A stretch of 64,000 nt of DNA from Lysinibacillus sp. JNUCC-52 (GTDB lineage: Bacteria > Bacillota > Bacilli > Bacillales_A > Planococcaceae), in contig NZ_CP065546.1 in NCBI RefSeq assembly GCF_015999545.1, positions 4,310,001 to 4,374,000 on the forward strand, written 5' to 3'. The translations under genes were made by a program, and so were the position numbers. Below are positions 40,004-47,886 of the stretch, piece after piece (position 1 is the first letter of the stretch; each line of letters opens with the position of its first letter). A model generated the notes under the pieces. That model was not told the origin of the DNA and did not search any database. It saw nothing but the letters and a program-made list of their open reading frames with translations.

Positions 40004-40228
40004 GTGGCAAATGGGAGACCTGCTGGCAATAATGCGGGCAAGTTATGGATTATCATTGGTTTACTAATTGCTGTGTTCGGCGGCGGCATGACAATCATGA
40101 CGAATATGATGAATGAGAAAAAGATAGACGCAATGACCGAGCAATGTGAGGACGATGGGGGCAAAGCCATTGTATCGAAAGAAAAGAATTTTTTATCAAC
40201 GAACTATTCGTTTGAATGTAAAAAATAG
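40004..40228 (+). CDS. Small single-pass membrane protein
   Basis: A 74-residue protein: short glycine/asparagine-rich N-terminus, one membrane helix (about 13-33, LWIIIGLLIAVFGGGMTIM), and a hydrophilic tail with two cysteines (EQCEDD and FECKK). An ATG at 39998 is only one base after GAGAGGGGA; GTG at 40004 has correct spacing. It lies 15 bp after the Nif3-family gene and is probably co-transcribed. Unrecognised family. Confidence 0.75.
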   Translation: MANGRPAGNNAGKLWIIIGLLIAVFGGGMTIMTNMMNEKKIDAMTEQCEDDGGKAIVSKEKNFLSTNYSFECKK

Positions 40229-40240
40229 TATGTAAATAAT

Positions 40241-40281
40241 CGCAACTTTTAGAGGATGTTCCTTTAAAGGTTGCGTTTTTT
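40241..40281 (+). terminator. Terminator of the trmK unit
   Basis: CGCAACTTT pairs with AAAGGTTGCG (one G-U), followed by six T. It marks the end of the ancestral gene order before the accessory segment. Confidence 0.85.
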
Positions 40282-40471
40282 GTTGTGGCTTAAAGAAGGA
40301 AAATCTACTATTTTTTTATCGGTAATAAATATTTTGAATATATTGATTTTTACATTAATTCATGCTATATAAAAAATAAATAAATGAGAATCGATTGAGA
40401 ATGCAAATGGAACTAATATAGAAAAGTGTTGGCGACAACAATAATGCTAGAAATAAGAGGGGTGTTTCTAA

Positions 40472-40528
40472 ATGAAAAGAGACGATAAAATTAAAAAGTC
40501 TCCAGCACCATACATAATAAAAAAGTAG
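40472..40528 (+). pseudogene. 18-residue shortened copy of the small membrane protein gene at 41009
   Basis: ATG after AAGAGGGGTG, then MKRDDKIKKSPAPYIIKK and TAG. The KIKK.PAPY part matches the N-terminus of the 59-residue protein at 41009-41188 (KIKKIPAPY), and the two leaders match too (AGAGGGGTGTTTCTAAATGAA against GGAGGGGTATTTCTGTATGAA). It is a truncated duplicate that precedes the first bacteriocin gene just as 41009 precedes the second. Confidence 0.6.
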
Positions 40529-40574
40529 CTATTAAACAGAATTCTTCCTTGTCAAATGAAAGGAGGTGAATAAA

Positions 40575-40919
40575 ATGTTAGCCAAAAGAACTGTGAGGGT
40601 GAAAATAGTCGTGTTAGCGTGGGTGGCATTATTATTATTATTGCCATCTGTGAATGGGGTTTTGGCAGTGTCTCATAATGCTATTCATGATTCTTTAATT
40701 GCTGCAACATCAACGGTTGCAACACAAAGAGATCAATTCAACCAAGAAGATGTTTCCCGTAAATGGCTAGCACCAGGACCAATCACACAATATCCAAATG
40801 AAGGTGGCACTTGGCAGTATGGATTTTGGAATGCTAAAGTTCGTTCCTACTACGCAGTGGATCGCTGTCATGGAAGCACGGTGATACTGAATTACTGTGA
40901 CCAATTAAAATCTACTTAG
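40575..40919 (+). CDS. Lactococcin-972-like bacteriocin precursor, copy lacking the C-terminal half
   Basis: A 114-residue secreted precursor. A signal peptide (about 1-31, [23 protein letters not shown]) is followed by a pro-region and the lactococcin-972 signature [20 protein letters not shown]. It is about 85% identical to 41255-41683 up to HGSTV.LN, then diverges and ends after only 8 residues (YCDQLKST); the full copy continues for 38. The DNA at its end (ATTACTGTG...) resembles the end of the full copy (ATTACTATCGTGT), so an internal deletion is likely. ATG 40575 follows AAAGGAGGTGA. It may be inactive, a decoy, or a source of variation. Confidence 0.75.
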   Translation: MLAKRTVRVKIVVLAWVALLLLLPSVNGVLAVSHNAIHDSLIAATSTVATQRDQFNQEDVSRKWLAPGPITQYPNEGGTWQYGFWNAKVRSYYAVDRCHGSTVILNYCDQLKST

Positions 40920-41008
40920 CATAATTTGAACAATCATATATGCAAACTTGAATAGAATTATTGATTTTTGGAGGGGTATTTCTGTATGAAAAGAGGGGTG
41001 AAAATGCT

Positions 41009-41188
41009 GTGAAAATTAAAAAAATTCCAGCACCATATGTTTATCTAATGCTAATATTTATTTCGTTACAATCATTAATAAGCGATTATAAAAGTCAGCC
41101 TATTTGGATAACGGTTTTTGCGATAATTAGCATTTTAGGATTTTCAGTTTTCACCTATTTGGATAGAGATAAATTTTTCAAAAAGTAA
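41009..41188 (+). CDS. Small two-helix membrane protein of the bacteriocin locus
   Basis: A 59-residue protein (MKIKKIPAPYVYLMLIFISL...), with two membrane helices (about 10-25 and 33-49) and a basic C-terminus (YLDRDKFFKK). The frame is open from 40961; GTG at 41009 has GAGGGG at ~10 nt. An overlapping 8-codon frame (MKRGVKML, ATG at 40986) behind GGAGGGG ends in TGA that overlaps this GTG, so coupled re-initiation is likely. The size and position suggest an immunity-type protein; this is inferred only. Confidence 0.6.
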   Translation: MKIKKIPAPYVYLMLIFISLQSLISDYKSQPIWITVFAIISILGFSVFTYLDRDKFFKK

Positions 41189-41254
41189 AATGCTTTATTT
41201 ATACATTCTATTTTAAAAAATAATAAAGAGCTCAAATGAAAGGAGGTGAGCCAT

Positions 41255-41683
41255 ATGTTAGCCAAAAAAACTGTGAGGGTGAAAATAGTTGTGTTAGCGT
41301 GGGTGGCATTATTATTATTGCCATCTGCAAATGGAGTTTTGGCAGTGTCTCACCATGCTATTCATGATCCTTTAATTGCTGCATCATCAACGGTTGCCAC
41401 ACAAAGTGATCCATTCAACCGAGGAGATGTTTCTCGTAAATGGCTAGCACCAGGACCAATCACACAATATCCAAATGAAGGTGGCACTTGGGAGTATGGA
41501 TTTTGGAATGCTAAAGTTCGTTCATACTACACAGTGGATCGCTGTCATGGAAGCACAGTAGAGTTGAATGGTAATCGATCAAGATCAGCTGATACAGCAC
41601 CAGGACAAAGATCTATTGCTGAACTTTGGGCTGTGCAGTACCCTACCCACGTTGATCGTTATTACTATCGTGTATGCGATTAA
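41255..41683 (+). CDS. Lactococcin-972-family bacteriocin precursor, full length
   Basis: A 142-residue precursor. Signal peptide residues 1-30 (ending NGVLA), pro-region 31-75 and a 66- to 67-residue C-terminal domain from Gly76 ([20 protein letters not shown]...), the same size as mature lactococcin 972, which blocks septum formation by binding lipid II. The family pattern GTW.YG, YY...HGS, R(S/Q)...A.LWA and a final aromatic cluster (DRYYYRVCD) are visible. Unlike lactococcin 972 it has two cysteines (Cys97, Cys141), which could bridge, and a long pro-region. ATG follows AAAGGAGGTGA. Confidence 0.82.
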   Translation: MLAKKTVRVKIVVLAWVALLLLPSANGVLAVSHHAIHDPLIAASSTVATQSDPFNRGDVSRKWLAPGPITQYPNEGGTWEYGFWNAKVRSYYTVDRCHGSTVELNGNRSRSADTAPGQRSIAELWAVQYPTHVDRYYYRVCD

Positions 41684-41708
41684 TTACTAAAGATTCCATA
41701 CTTTAGAG

Positions 41709-41742
41709 GCTTGGAATGTCTTTCGCAGTAGGCTTTCCAAGC
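41709..41742 (+). terminator. Hairpin between bacteriocin gene and export genes
   Basis: GCTTGGAA and TTCCAAGC form an 8-bp stem around 18 nt, followed by TTCTC. The short U stretch suggests partial termination, which would make more bacteriocin than export/immunity protein. Confidence 0.5.
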
Positions 41743-41764
41743 TTCTCAATTAAGGAGGAGAGTC

Positions 41765-43777
41765 ATGCTTAAAAGAGCAATACAATTGACATCTTTGATT
41801 TGTGTAATTATGCTGTCCCTGCTTATTTTTCAATATACGTCACTTGTCCAACAACGGTTGCCATTAGGCACTACCAATCAATTTGATTTAAATCTTGCTG
41901 AAACCACGATTGCAAAAGATCAATTGGTTTCGGACCTTAATCAACTAACAGATCAATATAAAGCGATCGTAGTAAAAACGTCTGTTGACCCCGAAAACTA
42001 TGACAACAAAAAGGATATTATTTATTTTGGGACTGCTAAACCAGCATTTCATGGTTTGCTTATAGAGCACAATGAGATTAAGTGGTTCGAATCTTCTTTA
42101 ACAGGTGAATTGCTTTCAACTGCAGATATAGGCACCCGTTCCTTATCGGGCATCTATGCTTTTAACGCCGAGAAAGATTTCCGAGAAGCACTTGAACATT
42201 GGGCGCAACAGCATCAAATTAGGATTTTATTTGTTCAAGAACCATCTATACTAACGATAGTTTATGCATACTTATTTCAAAATGGTACAGGAAATGCAGT
42301 GCTCGCTTCCTTTCTGTTATTAGTAACGACCATTATTACTTGGATATTTCAACATGCAAAAGCAAGGTCTATTCGATTATTAGGCGGTGTTAAAGCAGGG
42401 AAAATCCATGTGGAGGATACAACGACAATAGTATCTTTTATCATTGTCGGATTTTTGTTAGGTTTGTTTATTTCATTAGGCTATGTAGGTGTAGTAAAGG
42501 ACATTCGACAAATTCCATTGGTATTGAATCTTCTACTACTCTGTCTCGTGCTATTCTTATTTGTCGTTAGCATCATCACAGCATTGCTTTCGCTAATTGC
42601 TAGTCCAAAAGCTGCCCATATAGCGAAAAGACAAATTCCGTTAAAGCGGTTTTCCGTCATGGGAAAGCTAAGTCATGTTCTCGTTATGATTTTATCGCTA
42701 ATTGTTATCCCGACCATCATCACCTCTATACTAATAACCAATCAACTGTCGAAAGAATATGCGCTTTGGGACAAAATGCACAATATCGTTCGGCTCTCCA
42801 TGTTTGACTTGGATTCATTAGAACAAGAGGCGACTCTTCCCGAGGTAGAAGCTTTTTTTTCTAAAATGCAAGAAGCTAATAATTTAAGTCTTTCTTTCGT
42901 TATCGATAAAGCGATTTTTTTAGAGCCATATCGAATGGGTGGCTATGATCATATTATTATGACAGATCGTGCTTGGATTGATTTGCTAGAAATAGGTGTG
43001 GAAACAGAAGGCAAGGGCGGGAAACTCATTGCAAAGGATGTTAAAGATTTACCAGATGATTTGGCTTCGTTTTTAGAAGGGCAAATTCCGCTATGGACGA
43101 AACATAATGATGTTTATCCAGCGCAAGGTTTGAATTTTTACGAATATAAGGGAACGAAATTTCTTGCATTACCACCAAATGTTGGTTTAGCAGGTGAAAC
43201 AGTACAAGCAGAAAATCCGTTAGTTATATTGATAGATGGTCAGCTAACAGACATTGTAAAATCGAAAGGGTTCTTAATATCTTTAGCTTCTAGTGGAAAT
43301 ATCGTTTTTTTTGATGAAGTTCATTTACAAGCCGCTTTAGCTAACTCCGTTATGAAACCTTCTATCACGTCGATTAATGGGATAGCAGACGTTGCTTTGG
43401 AAACGGCTCAAAGGTTTAAACAACAATACATTTACTATATTGTAGCGGGACTGCTAATTTTCATAACAATGTTTTTGACTGCTGTATTGAATGGCAGACT
43501 GTGGGCTGGCACGAATGGTAAACGTATTTTCACCTTGCATACCTTTGGTTTACCATACACATCGATTATTGGACCAGTTTTCAAGCGACAATTATTTATC
43601 ATCATCATAACAACAATTGTCGGTTCTATAATTGGTTATTTGGTACACCACGTGCAACTTAGCGTATTACTTTTATCTGCTTTGCTTGTCGGAATTTTAT
43701 ATGGGATAGGAAGTTACCTTTCTTTTAAGAAATCTGCAAAACAAGCTTTTTATCGTACGAGTCATCGGTACAATTAA
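41765..43777 (+). CDS. Bacteriocin-associated integral membrane protein (putative immunity/export)
   Basis: A 670-residue protein with one N-terminal helix (about 7-25), an outer loop, helix clusters at about 170-190, 220-275 and 300-325, another large outer loop (about 330-555) and three C-terminal helices (about 560-655). It resembles FtsX-type permeases and the DUF1430 bacteriocin-associated proteins that accompany lactococcin-972-type genes. The ATPase gene follows. Together they probably form an ABC system for immunity or export. ATG 41765 follows TAAGGAGGAG. Confidence 0.82.
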   Translation: MLKRAIQLTSLICVIMLSLLIFQYTSLVQQRLPLGTTNQFDLNLAETTIAKDQLVSDLNQLTDQYKAIVVKTSVDPENYDNKKDIIYFGTAKPAFHGLLIEHNEIKWFESSLTGELLSTADIGTRSLSGIYAFNAEKDFREALEHWAQQHQIRILFVQEPSILTIVYAYLFQNGTGNAVLASFLLLVTTIITWIFQHAKARSIRLLGGVKAGKIHVEDTTTIVSFIIVGFLLGLFISLGYVGVVKDIRQIPLVLNLLLLCLVLFLFVVSIITALLSLIASPKAAHIAKRQIPLKRFSVMGKLSHVLVMILSLIVIPTIITSILITNQLSKEYALWDKMHNIVRLSMFDLDSLEQEATLPEVEAFFSKMQEANNLSLSFVIDKAIFLEPYRMGGYDHIIMTDRAWIDLLEIGVETEGKGGKLIAKDVKDLPDDLASFLEGQIPLWTKHNDVYPAQGLNFYEYKGTKFLALPPNVGLAGETVQAENPLVILIDGQLTDIVKSKGFLISLASSGNIVFFDEVHLQAALANSVMKPSITSINGIADVALETAQRFKQQYIYYIVAGLLIFITMFLTAVLNGRLWAGTNGKRIFTLHTFGLPYTSIIGPVFKRQLFIIIITTIVGSIIGYLVHHVQLSVLLLSALLVGILYGIGSYLSFKKSAKQAFYRTSHRYN

Positions 43778-43799
43778 ATGTACTAAAGGAGTAATGGAT

Positions 43800-44426
43800 A
43801 TGATTATTCAAACAAAAAATATTGGCATTGAAATTAGTGGAAAAACGATTTTATCTAATATTTCCTTAGAGATTAACCCGAATGAAATGATTGCCATTAC
43901 TGGTCCATCTGGTAGTGGCAAAACAACACTTTTAAATTGTTTAGGGCTTATTCAATCAGTTAATAGTGGGGATATTCTAATAGAAAATCAACATGCTAGT
44001 AAATGGAAAGAAAAAGAAAAAACAAGTTTTTGGAAAGAAAAAGCGGCATTTATTTATCAAGACTATGGCATCATTGAAGATGAAAACGTCAGTTATAATG
44101 TGACATTAAATAAGCGACAAGCAAAAACAAAGGTTGTTAACGAAATTCTACATACAGTTGGACTAGGTGGAAGAGGGCAAGATATGGCAGCTGTTTTATC
44201 GGGAGGAGAAAAACAGCGACTAGGCATAGCGCGTGCAATTTATAAGAAAGCCACTATTATCTTTGCGGATGAACCAACAGCCTCGCTAGATAAATCAAAC
44301 AGAGAAATGATTATTAATCTATTAAAAACATGTAGTCAAAACGGTGCGAGTGTCATTATTGCGACCCACGATGAACGGCTCGTCAATGTTTGTGATAGAA
44401 GTATCAATTTGTTTGAATTTAATTGA
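43800..44426 (+). CDS. ABC transporter ATP-binding protein (lactococcin-972 group)
   Basis: A 208-residue ATPase of the MacB/LolD-like group. Walker A GPSGSGKTT, signature LSGGEKQRLGIARAI, Walker B IIFADEPTASLD and the H-loop ATHDERL are intact. It pairs with the 670-residue membrane protein upstream. The frame also has ATG at 43794, but AAAGGAG is only 2 nt away; ATG 43800 has 8 nt. No strong terminator was found before the next gene. Confidence 0.9.
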   Translation: MIIQTKNIGIEISGKTILSNISLEINPNEMIAITGPSGSGKTTLLNCLGLIQSVNSGDILIENQHASKWKEKEKTSFWKEKAAFIYQDYGIIEDENVSYNVTLNKRQAKTKVVNEILHTVGLGGRGQDMAAVLSGGEKQRLGIARAIYKKATIIFADEPTASLDKSNREMIINLLKTCSQNGASVIIATHDERLVNVCDRSINLFEFN

Positions 44427-44550
44427 TTGAGGGAAAACGGCTAGTAATCGAAGAAGTGACTTTGGATTTGAAAAATTTGCAATGACCACTATACAAAATG
44501 CTACCTTAGTCTATACTTGATTTAATGGAATGCAAAAAGGGAGTGGCTAC

Positions 44551-44799
44551 ATGTTTATCCGATTAACAACAGAGCAACAAGAGCTTATCATCGCTGATAT
44601 TCAACGCTTTTTCTATAATCAGCGTGATGAAGATATTACTGAATTTGAAGCGGAACGAGTGTTTGAATTTATTAAAGAAAATATCGCTCCGTATATTTAT
44701 AATGCAGCGATTTCAGATGCAAAATATGTAGTGGATAGTCAATTATCCGCAATTGAAGATGAGCTAGTTGCTTTGGAGCGCCCTATTAAAATTAAATAA
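44551..44799 (+). CDS. DUF2164 family protein
   Basis: An 82-residue acidic protein (MFIRLTTEQQELIIADIQRFFYNQRDEDITEFEAERVF...), with the family features RDE(D/E)I and APYIYNAAISDAKYVVD. Function unknown. The frame is open to 44530, but AAAGGGAGTG fits ATG 44551. It is separate from the bacteriocin genes by 124 bp. Confidence 0.88.
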   Translation: MFIRLTTEQQELIIADIQRFFYNQRDEDITEFEAERVFEFIKENIAPYIYNAAISDAKYVVDSQLSAIEDELVALERPIKIK

Positions 44800-44807
44800 A
44801 TAACAAA

Positions 44808-44843
44808 AGGAGAAACAATTGCTAGCAGATTGTTTCTCTTTTT
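44808..44843 (+). terminator. Terminator after the DUF2164 gene
   Basis: GAGAAACAAT and ATTGTTTCTC form a 10-bp stem with a 9-nt loop, followed by TTTTTG. Confidence 0.9.
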
Positions 44844-44894
44844 GATAAAAGAGAAAGCTGAATTATTTGACAACTAAAAGTAACATATGGTAAT

Positions 44895-44981
44895 TTTATC
44901 TCGAATTGAAGATAAATGATCCCAAAGTAAAGGCACGCTATCATTCATTGATTTTTTATCTTGAGTTCAAATTTAAAGATA
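44895..44981. repeat. Two similar palindromic stretches upstream of the reductase gene
   Basis: TTTATCT...AGATAAA (44895-44916) and TATCTT...AAGATA (44957-44981) share the segment TTTTATCTyGArTT. They are 62 bp apart and may be operator sites for the gene at 45104. No other content was seen in the gap 44844-45103. Confidence 0.35.
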
Positions 44982-45103
44982 GCTTGATGAATAGAGTACT
45001 GTTTATCTGAACACCATGGGTAAGAGCGCAGTTTTTTTGAAAATCATCAAAGATTAATGCAATCAGCAATGCACTTTTTAGGTATGAATAAGGAGGAATA
45101 GTG

Positions 45104-45640
45104 ATGTTGAAAATTGGGATTATTTTAGGTAGTACACGTGAAGGACGTGTAAGTCCACAAGTTGGTCAGTGGGTAAAGGAATTAGCAGAAAAACGTCGAG
45201 ATGCTGAATATGAAATTATCGATATTGCCGATTTCAAGTTACCGCTTTTAGGAGAACCAGGAGGCGATGCTTCTGGAGCCGCAGCATGGTCACAAAAAGT
45301 TGCTGCTTGTGATGGGTTTGTTTTTATTGTGCAAGAATATAATCACTCTATCTCAGGAGCGCTTAAAAATGCTTTAGATTATTTACGTGAGGAATGGAAT
45401 AATAAAGCAGCAGGTATTGTGTCATACGGTTCTGTAGGTGGGGCACGTGCGGCGGAACATTTACGTGGTATTCTTGGAGAATTATCGGTTGCGGATGTAC
45501 GTGTACACCCTGCATTGTCTTTATTTACTGATTTCGAGAATGGCAATGTGTTTAAACCAAAAGATGTGCAAGCTGATTCAGTAAACCAAATGTTAGATCA
45601 AGTCATTCCATGGGCAACAGCTTTAAAAACAATTCGCTAA
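45104..45640 (+). CDS. NAD(P)H-dependent FMN reductase
   Basis: A 178-residue flavodoxin-like enzyme. GSTREGRVSPQ binds FMN phosphate and QEYNHSISGALKNALDYL is the isoalloxazine loop; SYGSVGGARAAEHLRGIL is the second conserved loop. Such enzymes reduce quinones, azo dyes or chromate by two electrons. GTG at 45101 is possible, but ATG 45104 is 7 nt after AGGAGG. Stands alone and ends with a terminator. Confidence 0.92.
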   Translation: MLKIGIILGSTREGRVSPQVGQWVKELAEKRRDAEYEIIDIADFKLPLLGEPGGDASGAAAWSQKVAACDGFVFIVQEYNHSISGALKNALDYLREEWNNKAAGIVSYGSVGGARAAEHLRGILGELSVADVRVHPALSLFTDFENGNVFKPKDVQADSVNQMLDQVIPWATALKTIR

Positions 45641-45663
45641 TAAACGGTGGAATAATAGATTGC

Positions 45664-45705
45664 AAATAGCATGCTGGCATATGTCCAGTATGCTATTTTT
45701 TTGTT
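45664..45705 (+). terminator. Terminator after the FMN reductase gene
   Basis: AATAGCATGCTGG pairs with CCAGTATGCTATT (one G-T), loop CATATGT, followed by a long T run. Confidence 0.92.
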
Positions 45706-45711
45706 TTTTTT

Positions 45712-45737
45712 GGTGTCAGGCACCCAAACAATTTTGA
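45712..45737. repeat. Short dispersed repeat, copy 1
   Basis: GGTGTCAGGCACCCAAACAATT includes a small palindrome (GGTG...CACC). A diverged copy (AGTGCCAGTCACTCAAACAATT) is at 46746-46771, so the pair flanks the phzF-like gene. Sequences with this kind of GGTGxCxGGCACC core are common in Bacillaceae genomes. Confidence 0.55.
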
Positions 45738-45855
45738 AAAAAAAGAAAATTCCCCATTGGTCACTCCATTGCGTTATGTTAATATAGCCGTATAACATTA
45801 GTTAGTTCTTCCGTGAAATCGAAATTCACATTCTAATTACAAGGTGGGGAAGTAT

Positions 45856-46746
45856 ATGAAAACTATAACTGTTCAACATTATGATGCATTTAGTCACGTA
45901 CCAAATAAGGGGAATCCTGCTGGAGTTGTAGTGGAAGGAAATCAATATAGTGAGCAAGAAATGCAAGAAATTGCGAAAATGGTTGGCTTTAATGAAACAG
46001 CCTTTGCTTTGACATCTGAAAAAGCTGATATACGCATTCGTTATTTTACACCAGGTCATGAAGTCGATTTATGTGGACATGCCACAATGGCGACGATTTA
46101 TGCATTACAAACACAAGGTTTATTAGCAAACAAAACGTCTATCACAATTGAAACAAAAGCAGGTATATTACCCATTCGTCTAGAGGAAAAAGATGAAAAG
46201 CTATACATAACAATGCAGCATGCTGCACCACAGTTTAAAGCATTTAATGGCTCTCGAGCTGCGCTTGCTGAGTCAATCGGTATTGACGAGGATGAATTGC
46301 ATTCAGACTTACCAATTGTCTATGGTAGTACAGGATTGTGGACCTTATTAATACCTGTTAAACAATTAAGCTCTTTCAAAAAAATGGACCCACAAACGGC
46401 TATATTTCCGTCTATCTTAAAGGAAATGCCAACAGCTTCCTTGCATCCATTCTGCATGGAGGCATTAGATGAAACGGCAGACATGCATGCGAGACATTTT
46501 TCTTCACCGTACTCTGGCACAATTCAAGATATCGTAACGGGAACAGCTTCAGGTGTAATGGGAGCATACTATGCGAAGTATGTTAAGAATGAATTAACAT
46601 ACCCGAAAACCCTTATTGTTGAACAAGGACAAGAGCTTGAGCGAGATGGTCGTGTGTATGTACATGTAAATAAAGCAGACAACCATTTAGACATTTCGAT
46701 TACTGGAACGGCTGTCTATGTCACGGAATTGAAAGTGCAAATATAA
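45856..46746 (+). CDS. PhzF family isomerase-like protein
   Basis: A 296-residue protein of the PhzF/diaminopimelate-epimerase fold. The catalytic glutamate lies in GFNETAF (about residue 45); [16 protein letters not shown] and the C-terminal [15 protein letters not shown] are family hallmarks. It is not evidence for phenazine synthesis, since no other phz gene is present; the substrate is unknown. The frame opens at GTG 45844, but that overlaps the ribosome site; ATG 45856 follows AAGGTGGGGA. Confidence 0.92.
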   Translation: MKTITVQHYDAFSHVPNKGNPAGVVVEGNQYSEQEMQEIAKMVGFNETAFALTSEKADIRIRYFTPGHEVDLCGHATMATIYALQTQGLLANKTSITIETKAGILPIRLEEKDEKLYITMQHAAPQFKAFNGSRAALAESIGIDEDELHSDLPIVYGSTGLWTLLIPVKQLSSFKKMDPQTAIFPSILKEMPTASLHPFCMEALDETADMHARHFSSPYSGTIQDIVTGTASGVMGAYYAKYVKNELTYPKTLIVEQGQELERDGRVYVHVNKADNHLDISITGTAVYVTELKVQI

Positions 46747-46771
46747 GTGCCAGTCACTCAAACAATTCTCA
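46746..46771. repeat. Short dispersed repeat, copy 2
   Basis: AGTGCCAGTCACTCAAACAATT, diverged from 45712-45737 at about six positions. It starts at the phzF-like stop codon. Confidence 0.5.
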
Positions 46772-46785
46772 CACAATTTTAAACA

Positions 46786-46818
46786 AAAGAGACTGTTCAT
46801 CTCCCGAACAGTCTCTTT
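46786..46818. terminator. Bidirectional terminator between convergent genes
   Basis: AAAGAGACTGTTC and GAACAGTCTCTTT form a perfect 13-bp stem with a 7-nt loop. It ends the phzF-like gene on plus and the YwbE gene on minus. Confidence 0.9.
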
Positions 46819-46820
46819 CA

Positions 46821-47018
46821 TTATTTTTGAAAAATATCACAAACTCTACCTATTTGGCCATCTGTTAGACGAACTTTAATGCCGTGTGGATGATGTGAAG
46901 AATTGGTTAAAATATCTTTGACAATCCCTCTTGTTTTCACCCCTGTTCGTTGATCTTTTTTGAGGACAATGTTGACCTCAAGCCCTGGGTGAATATCTTT
47001 TCTATTTTGACCGTTCAT
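46821..47018 (-). CDS. YwbE family protein (DUF2196)
   Basis: A 65-residue protein (MNGQNRKDIHPGLEVNIVLKKDQRTG...), with the family pattern KTRGIVKDILTNSSHHPHGIKVRL, a small beta-barrel. The function is unknown. ATG 47018 follows GTGAGG; the GTG at 47030 is less likely because it overlaps this site. It is transcribed towards the terminator shared with the phzF-like gene. Confidence 0.9.
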   Translation of the reverse strand: MNGQNRKDIHPGLEVNIVLKKDQRTGVKTRGIVKDILTNSSHHPHGIKVRLTDGQIGRVCDIFQK

Positions 47019-47068
47019 ATTTAACCTCACATGTATATAGAATGATTCAAATTATAGCATAGATGCAG

Positions 47069-47605
47069 TTAGTTACCAATTGCGAAAAGTGATTGAAAGA
47101 GTGAGGCTAATAAAGCAACGAATAATGTATCGTCCGTCTGGAACAGTTTATAAACAATGCCTTCTCGTACAATTCCATCTTCTATGTAGTTAGCACTGGC
47201 AATTTTTTCATCATTACAATATAAATAAGCTGTTGATGTGAAATCTTTCTCAAAGCGAAAAATAAGACCATCCATCGTAAAGGAATAGGAAGATTCTAAT
47301 AATTGAACAGTTTTTCTTTGAATAGGTATGATACTCCTATCAGGCATGATGATTTCATGACTGACACCTTTTGTGAGTAGTGTAGAACGTACTTGAAAAA
47401 GGGGTTCTCCGTGAATTGTCCGTGTTTCGTAACGGTGCGGTAACGGTTGCTGCGATGCTATTAGTGAGGCTGCATTAAGCACTTTCCCGATGTTTGAACG
47501 CTCAACTTTTTGAAGTAAGCAAACTGTTTCATTTTGACTGTTTACAATTGGTAATTTTGAAAGTCTATCAAATGCTTTTGGATATGCAAGTGTAAATGTT
47601 GCCAT
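47069..47605 (-). CDS. Tubby C-terminal-like domain protein
   Basis: A 178-residue protein with alternating beta strands and a hydrophobic C-terminal helix (FVALLASLFQSLFAIGN), fitting the bacterial tubby/LURP-one-like fold. Function not known. The start ATG at 47605 follows GGAGGTTTTTT; that GGAGG is part of the 53-bp repeat at 47606-47658, so the insertion that duplicated the repeat kept or supplied the ribosome site. Confidence 0.7.
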   Translation of the reverse strand: MATFTLAYPKAFDRLSKLPIVNSQNETVCLLQKVERSNIGKVLNAASLIASQQPLPHRYETRTIHGEPLFQVRSTLLTKGVSHEIIMPDRSIIPIQRKTVQLLESSYSFTMDGLIFRFEKDFTSTAYLYCNDEKIASANYIEDGIVREGIVYKLFQTDDTLFVALLASLFQSLFAIGN

Positions 47606-47658
47606 AAAAAACCTCCAATCTACTTACTATACGAGTAAGTTAGACTGGAGGTTTCACT
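47606..47658. repeat. 53-bp perfect direct repeat, left copy
   Basis: Identical to 52642-52694. It is itself a hairpin: AACCTCCA-TCTA-CTTACT pairs with AGTAAG-TTAGA-TGGAGGTT, and the A run gives a terminator on minus. The two copies enclose 4983 bp that carry exactly four plus-strand sugar-acid genes. Confidence 0.95.
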
Positions 47659-47850
47659 ATTTTGAATAGAAATAAATATCCCGCTCAATGCACGTTTTCT
47701 TGAGTGGAATGATTCATTGCGTATTGATGTAATAAAACTACATACGATGGTAATTCCACTACATAGCCGTAATAATATTTCGAGAAAAAAAGCGAATAAG
47801 TAACAATATTATGCCTTTTTAGAAAAATGAACTTGTGGTGAAATTGCGAT

Positions 47851-47865
47851 TGTAGTAAAATTACA
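47851..47865. promoter_or_regulatory. Candidate operator of the RpiR-type regulator
   Basis: TGTAGTAAAATTACA is an inverted repeat with one mismatched pair, 22 bp before the regulator start. RpiR-family proteins often bind such sites next to their own gene. Inferred. Confidence 0.35.
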
Positions 47866-47886
47866 TTAGTTTCAGGAGGTGATTTA

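Noticed and set aside
45856..46746. PhzF-like gene as evidence of phenazine synthesis
   Set aside because: The family is broad and no other phz genes are present.
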